64,000 nucleotides of DNA from Hirudinaria manillensis. Its lineage: Eukaryota; Annelida; Clitellata; Hirudinida; Hirudinidae. The notes beneath the pieces were generated by a model, which was not told the origin of the DNA, made no database searches, and worked only from the letters and a program-made list of their open reading frames with translations. Of this stretch, positions 46,320 through 57,700 are shown in pieces. Every line of letters begins with the position of its first letter. Position 1 is the stretch's first letter. The DNA lies in contig CM067537.1 in the NCBI GenBank assembly GCA_034509925.1, positions 3,603,001-3,667,000 on the forward strand. The letters are read 5' to 3'. The position numbers and the translations under genes are program-made.

Positions 46320-49009
46320 TCAATCCTCGTCGGTCCAGTTGGTCTCGAATTCTTCTTCGTCTTCTTCTGAGTCGTCCTCCTCCAGCATCTTCCTCCTCAT
46401 CTCGAATGCCACCTCCATGATCGACTGAACGTCCAGCCTCCCACTGGGCTTGCTCTTTCTTTCAATCTTCTGTCTGCACTCTTCCACCTTCCTTAGTTGA
46501 ATTCCTAGGAAAGCATTCGATGGTGATTGTAAGAAGGCCAATATAAGTTCAATATAAAGTATAACTTAATGTTTAATTGTTCTTTGATTACATTAATTAT
46601 GGACATTGTGGCAATCAACGAAGCTATTATGCAACCAAAGACAGAAAAAATGTCCAAAATTGTTAGTCATGATTTTAAGAGCAGTAGCTTCTTTGCCGAG
46701 AATTATTCTCGGTAACTTTTCATTTTTATAATTATAGTGGAATAAGTCCACCAACCTTCCCTGATGGCAGCCAGCAAGTCGCACCTCGTGTCTCTGACGA
46801 CGCCAGCTGAACTTTCGCTGTTGAGAATATTGCTGTTTATCACCGAAGACTCGGACTCAGAGGAGATGGCGCTCATCTCTGAGGTTACAGAAGTTTCGTC
46901 TCCTAACTTCATTGGGATTGTTTCCAAGATGTTGTTATTGTTGTTGTTGTTACTGGGAATGTCGACTGCTACAAGAATCTCCTTGCTGTCGTCGAAATGT
47001 ACGTGATTTTGGTTGTACGCCGGGGTAGGTGGTGAAGGAAACGACGTGGGAGATGAAACCCCAGAGGTTTCCATGAATGGGGGGAACTTGGGTGGAGAGG
47101 GAATTGGAGGAAGGTCAGTCAGGTCAGAGAAGTCGATGTCGGCAACATTTTTCACTTCATTCAAGAGAGCCTCTTCCAAGGATTCAAATTCTTCAGACTT
47201 CAATCCAACAACCCCCAAATTCAGCCCATCCTCTTCTTCCTCATCATCACCCAGTCGGAAGGCCACTTTCATGGCAGCAGTTTTTTTCTGAACATCTTCG
47301 AGCAGTTGGCAAACATCAGAATTCAGCTTCACCCCTTCATATAGTTCTGGTGGGGTTGGAGGTGCAGGTGGGAGATTAAGAACCCTAGACCTAGTGATCC
47401 CAGGCTGGGATGAAGGAAGAGAAGATTCTGAGGTGGATGTGGCATGGTCAGATTTTGAAGTCACAAGCTGATCATCATTTGCAAAGTCTTTCTGGGAACA
47501 TTCTTCAAAGTTGATTTGAAGTGACTTCTTGATTTCATCAGGATCTGCCTTTTGCATGTCCGCAGATTCAGGCTCAACATCAGTTGAGCTTTTATCCATG
47601 GTTTTGGCAAAAAGTGGAGATTCACCTTTTGCCTCTTGATTTTCATTGGCCGTTTGGCTGTTATATTCATTAAGAAGTGCCAGGGCATTTTCATAAGTAT
47701 TCTCTTTGGGCAGGAGTGAAAGGGTGTTTTCATATAAATTCTGGTTCCTGTTTGACAAATCTAGAACTCCTGAGTAATTCTCAACTTTATCAATTTGTTT
47801 AGTCGGGACATAACCAGTTGTTGATGTTGTGATGACATCCACAGGTTTGGAAGCATTCCTTTTTGAGGCTTCTGTCACAATAGCCTCAATCTTAGATGTC
47901 TGAACATCAGGCAACTTCATTTCAGGAGCCTGGCATTCCTTGGCACACTGCTCTACAACTTTGCTGGGTTGCTCAATGTTCTCAACCACTTTATCTGGTG
48001 GTTTTACCGTGATTTCAGTCTTTGCAACTTTCTGAGTTGATGATGATCTAAGAGGAATTATTTTCTGCCTGCCATTCTGGTTTTTATTAGTATCTGAATC
48101 AGATGCATGGGTGGAGGAGGGTTTTTGTGAATGCTTTTGCTGATCAATGGATTTGCTTGAAATGTTTTCTTTATTTTTAGTCTTCTCTAGAGACCATTTC
48201 TTAACAGAATTTCAATTAAGAAGTTAATTTATGGTTGTTGAAAAAAGAATCATGTGAAATCTTACTTGGTCATCATCAGCCACCTTGCTGATCATAAGAG
48301 TTTTCTTGCTTTTTTTATGCTTTTTCAGTTGACTTTTTGATTCTTTCTGCATTGCTTGACACCAAAGTTCAAAAAAATAACCGGGATCAGTATAGAACTT
48401 CAAACTGTCTTTACCATCTGACCTGTCAAAAATAAGTCAACAATGATGACAGCTCCCACAAAATAAATAACATTCAAAGATGAAAGCTTTAAGTTTACAG
48501 CCCTGCCACATTCTTTTCAATGCCATGAATTCTTTTAAAATATGTAAAAATGAATTAGGATGAACATAAGCAATGAGCCCATACCTGCAAGAATTCAATT
48601 TTTGGAGTGCTGGAGGTGGTTCACAAGATGCATAAACTGCTGATATGCAATGTGGACGAGTGGAAAAGGTAATTATTTGCTGATCTTTCAGTGATGAAAA
48701 TTTGAATGGCTTCCTCAGGTTTATGTCTTGCAGTGACACCTCTTCAACAATAGGGTTAAGTTGGCTGATTTCAGACCTAAGGTACTCGACTTTCTCATTG
48801 AGACGAAGAGTTCGCTCCATAATCAAAGCAGCCTCTCTGTGCAATTCTCCAAACATATCTTGCACATGCATGCTCAGACTACTTAATTGTCTCATAACAT
48901 CAACCAGCGATATCGCTGTCACCTGTTGGAATTCATTTCTGCATTCAGTTACAGCTCCGCCATTCAAACCGATCCTTATTGGTTCAATAGTCCTCTTTAC
49001 AAACGGCAT
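46320..49009 (-). CDS. WASF: WASF/WAVE (SCAR) actin-nucleation promoting factor
   Basis: Four exons: 49009-48585, 48422-48266, 48199-46756 and 46504-46320, phases 2, 0, 1, 736 aa. The N-terminal WAVE homology domain is clear: MPFVKRTIEPIRIG, QLSSLSMHVQDMFGELHREA, VEEVSLQDINLRKPF, and after exon 1 DSLKFYTDPGYFFELW. A lysine-rich basic region, a long low-conservation middle with proline clusters (PPAPPTPPELYEG, PPIPSPPKFPPF), one WH2 motif at residues 664-683 (DTRCDLLAAIREGIQLRKV), and a central/acidic end with the conserved tryptophan (NWTDED, W732) follow. WAVE couples Rac, through its five-subunit complex, to Arp2/3-driven branched actin. I cannot assign it to a vertebrate WASF1/2/3 paralogue. 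Exon 3 is unusually long for this locus. Confidence 0.95.
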
Positions 49010-49647
49010 TTCCCTAAACTAACAGTTTAAGAACTCCGAATGCTATAATCTTGAAATTGAAACAATATATTACCATCACGCTTTTTCTCCTAAAGATTTT
49101 GAAATTAATTTAACCGTCATCCCTTAAGATTTCTTCAAATAGTGTCAGCCGCACAACCGATGCATAAGCACGGAATAAGCATTTCCAAGCAACGATGCTC
49201 CCGAGGGATGACTCAATCCAATTTGAAATCGTTGACACATATAATCAAACTACTAGGGTTCCATAAAAATAATTAAACATTCCTTGAGCAGATCCTCTAA
49301 AATATAATTGCCTATTATTCACCAAAGGAGTCCATCTGCGCAGCATACCGGCCCGCCGAAGCGCAGATAAAAGCACCGACCGCCCAGGCCTCGTACCCCA
49401 TGAAACCATGACCCAAACGTCAATCCATCGACGCATCGCAAAGCATCACACCAGCTGACACCACTTTACTAAAAACATCGTGCTCCCATTATCAGATGAT
49501 CTTACAATGAGCAAGCAAATATTCCCGGCAACCCAAATAACTCGGAAACAGTTCCAATCAAAACAATTTAATATCAATAAAAACCAGTTAAGTTAATCAA
49601 TTACTTGATACTGTCCCTGCATTAAACGTCCCACAGATAAGAACGAA
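49010..49647. other. WASF 5' flank and PRPF38B 3' flank
   Basis: Somewhat GC-richer near 49320-49420, no exon supported. Should contain the WASF promoter. Confidence 0.5.
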
Positions 49648-51803
49648 TCATTTATCACAGTCGTGTTCATTTTCAACACCATTCTTTGACCTCTTGACTC
49701 TTTCCATCTCTCTCTTGAGATCCCTCTGGAAATCGTCCTCGTTCGACCTGTGCCTCTCCTCCTCCCTGCTCCTTCTTCGGCTCCTTGAAGAGGAACGTCG
49801 AGATCTTTTGTGGTGCCTCTTTTCTTTCCTTTCCTCTGATCTCGACCTGTGTCGACTGCTTTTCTTCTTGTGATGGTCCCTCCTCTCAGTCGACCTGGAT
49901 CTCCTCCTGCTTTCCTTTTTCTTGTCTCTCGACCTCTCTCTTCGGTCTCTGGACCTCTTGCGATCCTCGCGTGATCTAGATCGTCTGCCTCGTGATCTTG
50001 ATCGAGAGTAAGATCTACGTCTGTGCGAAGGAGGTAAAGAAGCTTCGCGTTCTCTGGCCGGACTTCTGAGCGAGGGGGCAGACCTCTGGGCTGATTCTCT
50101 TTTGAGCAAACAAAAATCAATATTTTATACTGTGGGATACAAACTTCAAAACCCAATAGAACAAATAACACGGCAAACAACAAACAAAAAGCTTCTCACC
50201 CACCTGTCGGCAATCCGGGACATCCTCTCGGCCTCGCCGAAGTACACCTCGTCATTCGCCTGGCTATTGGACGTCGGAGGAACGTCACCCTCTGGTCCTC
50301 CTTGGGTCAGTCTTGCCTGCCTGGCCATATTTCCTCTCTGCTCTTTGTGCTGTCTGAGCCTTGTTTCGATGTCCTTCTGAATGGGTACAGGAATCCTAGG
50401 GAATAGAGTTCCATACCATTCAAGTTTGGCCAACAACTGCTCTGCCATCTCACCAATGGTCATATTGTTGCCTCCACCTGCCTTAGGATCAACCTCCTTG
50501 AAATTGAAACTTCACCGTTAGCTATTTATTTATTTATTTTTAAGCAAAACGAGTAATTGAAAGGTTCATTACCTACCTCCTCATCGTCCAAGTACATCTC
50601 GTACCATTCCCAGAATGTGTTTGGCGGTTGAGTGTACCTGAGCAACAATTGATATGAAATTATTCATGAGACTGAATGAATTCCAAAATCTTTACTCTAC
50701 TCAATGCATTTTCATTCATGGTATTACAAAAATCATGATCAGTTGAATATCCATTATTTAGTTAATATTCAAATGCAGCAATGGAGTTTTAAGGTCTCTA
50801 CCTGATGTACATAAGTCCAAGAGCTCGTATAAATGGTGAATCGGTGTGAGAACACAGTCCTATGACCTGTTTTCTTGTTAACTTGAGAGTGTAAAGCTTG
50901 TAAAGGAGGCAGTAGGCACTTGAAACGATTCCACCTGTACCGACTCCACGGACCTGCATAAAAGGAAGTTCTAACTTGAATTTTGCCGGAACAATTCGGG
51001 CAGACTTCCCGTTCGTTCAGCTCGTATGAACCACAATTAATCTTGCGACTTCTCATCTACTCGTCTCAACTGCATTCTTAACCCCTCACAATGTTATTGG
51101 AAAACAATTAAAATCCACTCTTTTAAGAAAGAGGTAAGTAAATAGAAACTAAGAATTCTGATTCCGTTAAGCAAGCACGGGTCGGCTGTCCCTAAATTCC
51201 CGAAGAAAATACCTTTGAGAACCAGAAGTGAGTAGGGAACATTCTAACGTTCCTAAAATGAAAGGAACAAATCATAGCAAGCGACGGCCATTAATCCGAG
51301 CAGACAAAACATCAATACATCGTTACTAGATCCTTGAATGAATCTCAAATCAGCATCCAAAGTCCCCAGAATGCACTACAGTACTGCAAGATACTTTTTG
51401 AATGCAAAAGTTATTCTAAATATAAACTCTGATGAAGTCATTCATAAGCTAATTGTGACCTGAATCTCCCCGCCAAAGAACATGTAAAAAGATCAAGAAT
51501 ACTTACTCCACCACACATCCCAGTTTGACCTGCAGTTTTGCGACTTCCTTTTTCCCACGGTTCCAGGTGGTTTACCTGGTTTATGATTTAAAATCACACG
51601 TTAAAAATGTCCGTCGACAAAAGGTCATCAAAAGTCTGAAACAGCACCTTGTAATATATTTCATCTATAACCTGATGGTATGTCTTCAGTTCATACAAGT
51701 GGTGTTTGAAGTATGGAGAGGCCTGTATATTTGCAAGTACAAGGGAATTTAAGTTCATTGTTTTTTCATTGCCATGGATTGGCAAGGCATTGCTGGGGGC
51801 CAT
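49648..51803 (-). CDS. PRPF38B: Pre-mRNA splicing factor PRPF38B
   Basis: Six exons: 51803-51648, 51575-51507, 50953-50802, 50637-50577, 50496-50204 and 50098-49648, phases 0, 0, 2, 0, 2, 393 aa. The PRP38 domain covers about residues 1-190: HGNEKTMNLNSLVLANIQAS, YFKHHLYELKTYHQVIDEIY, EPWEKGSRKTAGQTGMCGG, the GVGTGGIVSSAYCLLYKLYT helix, PPNTFWEWYEMYLDDEE, and KAGGGNNMTIGEM with LEWYGTLFPRIPVPIQ. From about residue 244 the protein is an RS domain. PRP38-family proteins are spliceosomal; the RS tail and KTMNL start separate PRPF38B from PRPF38A. The tail is shorter than in human (546 aa). Confidence 0.95.
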
Positions 51804-53039
51804 GTTAGTACTGAAAATATTAAAATAAATAATATAAATGAAAGAAAATTAAAGAAAGAAATAAAGCTACAGGATTAGGTCGCATTGCCTCAAAACTACG
51901 TTTAATACATTTTATATCAAAATATTGATACTTCACCAATACTTGCAATACCAAGCAATGATTTTTACATCAAAACATAAACACTTCATTCAAGCTTGAG
52001 CAAAGAATGAATCTTAAATGATCAATTTCATCAGCTTTTTCACTTGAAAAATTTATTATTATGAACTAGTTTACAAAAGCAAATATTAAGAAATTGAATG
52101 CAGTACACTCTCAGACATCTGCAAAATTATAGCTAATTCATGAGAAACTGCCACAAAGTTTCTTTGTTTGTGATATAAAAGGTCAATATTTTACTGTTTT
52201 GTTGAAATAAGCTAGTAGGAAAAACAATTCTTAATCATTGTGGTTGCATTTTTTGTGACAAATCAATGTTATTATTTTTAGTTTTCACTGGCAATTAATA
52301 ACTTGGTTGTGAAAATTCTCTAGTAGTACTGAACATTAAGAAAATGATCTGGTTTGTATTTTCAGTAAGCTTAAACAATTCACAATTTTGAATGCCTTAA
52401 TTCCTTTGAAATACATTACCACAATTTATATCGTCCATACAATTAAAAAAATGGATCAAGGCGCTATACAAAATTAGAGAACATAAGTAAAATCTATCCG
52501 GAAAATTCTTTCCCTCGTTGGAAAAACACTACATCTTCCAAAAATGAATCACTTTGATTCAGATCTTAGAAACGTTCCATTTAAACAAATTAAGCAGTTT
52601 ATTAAGTGTAACTTAGGCAAAATCATCGGTAAAATATAAATATGATTGACCGACCAACCTCCTCAGCACAATCGAATCCAAAACAAGCTAAAATCCAATA
52701 TGGCAAGCGGCGAATATTGGGACTACGAACTACGGTATCAACATCAAAAGGGGATATGCGTTTATAACATATTAAATAGTTGAATTTTTAATTTGTATTT
52801 TTAATGAATTTGACATCATAGTTTAATCATTGCTATATTTTTATAATATAATTTTAAGCAAAAAATACAACCAATTCACAAATTTTTCAATATTTCACAG
52901 TAGCCTTGAGCATGGTTCATGCCAATCGAAGATTTTAAGTATAAGATAAAACAACTATGTTACGAGGGACTAAATACTAAAAATTACTTCACATTTTTGT
53001 GTGTGACTGTGCATACTGTTACAATGATTTATTTGTAGA
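51804..53039. other. PRPF38B 5' flank, no gene seen
   Basis: AT-rich, nothing recognisable. The first few hundred bases should hold the PRPF38B promoter. Confidence 0.55.
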
Positions 53040-53110
53040 GTCAATCTGATAGCGGAATCATGCGCTCCCTTAAGGCTGACCCTTTGAGTATTTTTTTCTT
53101 TATAATATTA
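53040..53110 (+). mobile_element. Relic of a LINE 3'UTR hairpin
   Basis: Sequence agcggaatcatgcgctccc then ttaaggctgacccttt matches, with substitutions, the 3'UTR hairpin of the LINE fragment at 61860-62506 (agcggaagcttgcgcttcc, then ttaagactgacccta). No coding part remains. Confidence 0.6.
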
Positions 53111-53904
53111 GTACTAATGCTTTGTCTATAACATCTTTTTTTGTTTTGTTAGTTTTTCTAACAACGAATTTAATTGTAAGACATTAAATAGTTTTTTAAT
53201 TAAATTAACTCATAAAAAATGGAGAAATTACGAATGATTTTGATAATAACATCGTCTATGGAACATGCAAATGTGAAACTCGTATCGTTATTGGGCGGAG
53301 TGTAGTCTGGGGAACGGTTCACCTTAAACCACAGGTAGTCCCACCTATATGCCAGGGATATTCGAATGGATGCCCAGACCCGATCTACCGAAGGTTAACA
53401 AAAATATTGAAACTGATTTTAATGCTTGCAAAATGTTTTCTATTAATTACCCCTTTGTTCGTTATTAAATGTATAATATCTGTTAATAATGATAATGTAA
53501 TAAAATACGTACAAGAAAACGTAGCAACATTTCACACCGATAAATGACAAATATTATTAGTTTTTCTTTAAACCTTTAAACCAATCACAAATAAATCAGG
53601 CCTTTCATAAAATCCAATGGAATACTACTGGTCTGACTCACCGCAATTACGTCAATAAGGGCGCCACCTGTCGAAATTTCCTCTTTCGAGCAGCTATACT
53701 ACAAAATGTGGACAAGTGCAAAATGTAGAACGTCAAATACAGTTTACCAGCTCCCATCATCGATTAATTTCGATCCGCAAAAATTTAAGACTCGAATGTC
53801 ACTTAAACACCGCAATCGGTTTTCTTCATTCGATCCTATATGCCGACGCGTAGCACCGAAACATTGAGGTCATACTTCTAGGGATCATCTCTATAGTAGC
53901 CTTC
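53111..53904. other. No gene seen; upstream of the RNA candidate
   Basis: If the RNA at 53905-54109 is a Pol III type 3 gene, its PSE and TATA elements should lie in the last 100-200 bp here. I could not identify them with confidence. Confidence 0.4.
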
Positions 53905-54109
53905 GCCAGGACGTCAGTCAAAACTGATTCTGGTACCCAAACCAGGATGACGAGTCTCGGCGCCCCTCACTGAGCGCGAGGAAGGGTTGGCGTGGTTTGG
54001 TCGTCCTCGGAGACGAGGGTGTCCGCCGTTCCTCCCGTCGATGAACGCTCTCTCTCGCCTGAGGCGAGCAGGGAGGTGAGGGTCGCTTTCCGACTGGTTT
54101 CTTTTTTTT
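53905..54109 (+). ncRNA. Candidate structured Pol III RNA, unassigned
   Basis: A GC-rich island in an AT-rich region has successive hairpins: CCAG-gacg-TCAGT-caaa-ACTGA-tt-CTGG (53906-53933); an overlapping alternative CTGGT/ACCAG (930-945); CCTCG-GAGA-CGAGG with a GNRA loop (54005-54018); and CTCGCC-tga-GGCGAG (54054-54068). It ends in eight T (54102-54109), a Pol III terminator on the plus strand. No protein family fits the minus-strand open frame. A stretch with gggtgtcc and ttcctccc (near 54017-54036) recalls part of 7SK RNA, but I could not place the 7SK GAUC hairpin confidently. The 5' end is undefined and could extend to about 53830. Confidence 0.4.
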
Positions 54110-54723
54110 CAAATCAATAATAAAAGTGGTTTGGTTTTGGTGAGAGGTTGTGGTTCGCCATTAAGCAGTTACATTCAGCCGGAATGCACCCTCGATCAAC
54201 CAAATAGAGAAGCACGGCAAACCTTAAAATTTAAATTGTGAGTAAACCAGGCTCGAATAAAAGCAGTTCGTACCTCTTCCACATTATTTCTAAACGCGAC
54301 CCTGCCTTCGACAGCCAATCCGTACTCAACACCACCAAGACACATCAGCTCAAAAGCTGCTCAAGTAATGATTTGGGCTGCTATTAACCCCCATCCAAAG
54401 CATCCGAAATGGAACATCATGTCCCAAACATTCATGTGTGATGCAAGAGCAATCTAAGTGCCCAGCATCTAATTTGACCTAATTCAGTGTCACCATCTGA
54501 GGGCATTCCAGGTTAGACTATAGTTATCAATACCGCCATGTGTAGGAATGCTTCCCACCATAGGATTGCCCAAATGCTATGTACACCAGACTTTTAAAAC
54601 AAGATCTAATGATTTTTGGTCAAAACAAATTAAGCATCAAACAACAATTTTATGCATAAGACTCCTAAAATGGCTCCTAAAGCGAAGAAATAATTTAATC
54701 TAATGATAAACAATTTAACTTTG
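54110..54723. other. IARS1 3' flank, no other gene seen
   Basis: Contains the expected IARS1 3'UTR at the right. No exon or RNA gene supported in the rest. Confidence 0.5.
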
Positions 54724-57700
54724 TCAGAACAATTTAACATTAAGCAAGCTTCCTGCCAGATCTGCCAGCTCAGTATCTTCATTGACTTGTTTCTCTTCCT
54801 TCAATAGCTTTAGGCCATTCCCAGGCTGCAGACCATAGATAACCCTCACCTTAAAAGTGGATCATAAGTATGAATACTAATGTACTAGTAGAACACTAAA
54901 TTAGTATTTGCAATAAATGTATACAAGTATACCTGCTTGAGGAGCTCTCCATAAGTGAGTCTGTATTCTCCCTTGGGATTCTCAAGCAACACAGTTGCCT
55001 GTTTTCCATTGAAGTCCAAGTTGACAAAGGGACAGCAAGGACCATTTGACTTCACTTGGGAGCTCTCTGTGGGTCTTGCTAATATGAGCTTCAAATCATC
55101 ACCTTTGATTTGAGACAGCTGCAAATAAATAACAGTATTAGAAGATTATTTAAATTACTTATTTAAATAATTATCTTGTAAACATTTAAAAAAAAGTAAA
55201 TAAATTACCTTCCCCTCATTAAAGTTGTTGATAATTTCACCATTGACCGATTGCCCAGCAGGAAGGCTAATGATGGGTTGCTTGATGGTAGCAGTTATGA
55301 GTGACATGAACTCTGGTATTACTTTTTCCAATTGTCCAAAGGCTTGGTAGTAGACAGTGATTTTGTCCGAAGGCACCAAATTTGCCTTTTTGGAGTAATT
55401 AATAAACGATCATTAATGGATGTTAATAGTGATTACAACTTATTTCTAATAAAAATAAACTAATCTAAACCTTTTTCCTTAGTTTCTGTATTCTGTTGAT
55501 CACTTCCCTGGCAAGACCTTCATCCACCATGCTGCTATCAGGTGTTATGTCAAGCAGAATTAGGATCTGTAGATAAAACAGCATACCACTTCAGATTATT
55601 GAACAGCATTTATCATAGAGCATATTATCATAGAGATTATAACAATAATAACACGATTAAAAAATATGACATTGATACTGCAGATCTCCTGACAAGTTCC
55701 AATAAATGATGCATATCAATAAAGCCAAGAGTAACTTACATCTCCATCAGAATGGGCCTCATATTTCTTCTGGGCATCATTTCCATCAAATGAATAAATT
55801 ATTCTCAGGTCCTCGCTGCTCAGTTCATGACCTGCGACCTCAATCTTTCCTGACCTCTGAAACTCCACCAATTCCTCATCCTTCAGTGCTTTTACCTGAT
55901 AATGATAATTATCTTTAGTAATAATCTCAAATAAGTTAAATATTGATTAATAGCTCAAAGGGCATTTAACAGGCAACAATGATAATAGACTTGTGACGTA
56001 CCTTGGCCATGACATTCTTGAAGTCTGATTTCAGTCTTGAACCAAGTATTTTGTGGTCAGGTTCAGCTCTGAGGAAAACTCCATATTTCTGCTTGTCACC
56101 AGTGACTGTAACACACTTTACATTCAGCTCCTGAAATTTGAAAACGTATTCGATTTGTTGTCTTCTTTCAGTTCGGAAAAGAAAAAAATATTCAGAAATT
56201 TAAAAAGAACTGTTTCTTGCCTCGACAATGTAATTCTCCAAGGATGAGATGCTCTTCAGAATTGCTTCGTCTCTGTGGACCACAACGACCTCTTTCAAAG
56301 GGTACTGCGTTGAAATAGGGATAATAAAAGATTATTTGTGCATTAACTGACAACAACAATGGGAAAAACTGAAGTAATTACAAGCCAAATAACATAATGT
56401 AATTGACAACTGATTGTGATTAACAGCTGTTGATGATTTAGATTAAGCTTCTATGAGAGATAGATAAATGAACTTCTCAAACAGAAAAGTATAATTACCT
56501 TTACTGGCAACGTGTTCCTTTCTCTGATTATTCTCCCAAGATCTATCACACTCTGCATTCTCGCAACAGCTGTTTCAATCGATACATCAATCAAGCCTTC
56601 ACTGCAAATTTTATAAAAATAAAAATTAACACAGTTTAATGACCTTGAACAAGGTTATAACAAGTGTCCCATTTAAGAAGGATAACACAAATAACATAAT
56701 ATTTATTTATTATTATTATATTATAATAATAATTATTATTATTACTTTGAAAGTGGAAGCATCAAGTAGTGAATGCTATCAGTGTTCTTTTCATCTTCGA
56801 ATACAATGAATGGCTTTAGTTTCTGGTACATGAACTCAGTCAAGAAAGGAACAAATGGGGCCTAAAAATAGACATCCATTATTGCAACAGCTCTTAGCTC
56901 AGGATGATGCAATAAGAGATCTTATTGCTACTATGAAAAGTATTACGCAATCTTACCATGACTTTCATCATAGCAAAGATGACACTAAAAAGAGACTCCA
57001 AAGCCTGTCTACAGTCATCTGTTCCAAGTTCTCCCTTCAATCTTCTCCTGTTCATGCGAACATACCAATTTGTAAGCTGTTCTATGAACTTCAAGAGCCT
57101 TGGTACCACAGTGTACAGTCTGTAAGCTATTTGATGGGAAAATAAATTTAATTAATTTATTCATTGATTAATCTCAATAGCAGAATGAGATTTTGTAATC
57201 TCTAAAGACTGACCTTTCATTTCTTCATGAACAAACTTGATCAGGCTTTGAGTGAATGAAATGATCCATCTGTCCATGTAGTTAGAAGGCTTCTGAACTA
57301 CACTTTCCTGATATTTGAAGTCCACTTTTTCTTCCTAATTTCAAAACATTATTTGTCAAAATCTGGTCAGAAAGCCACCAAAAGCATTTGGCAAGTTACA
57401 TACCACTCTGAATCTTTCAATGTTTTGAAGCAGAAACTTGAAGGCATTGTACCATGGCAGGAAGACATCCTTCAGAACATCTCTCACTCCCTCCTCTTTG
57501 AATCTCAAATTGTCTGCTCTCACAACAGGTGAATTGATAAGGTATAGCCTTTTAATGAGAAACAATTTCAATTAATTTAGTGCTTATAATAACTTAATAA
57601 TTAATAATCCCTGCAAATAAATTATTACCTGATGGCATCAGCTCCATAATTCTTCACCACATGCATTGGATCAGGATAATTCTGCTTCCTCTTGCTCATC

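Noticed and set aside
53918..54112. A minus-strand arginine/proline-rich protein at 53918-54112
   Set aside because: No homology or splice context; hairpins and the T-run on the other strand suggest RNA.
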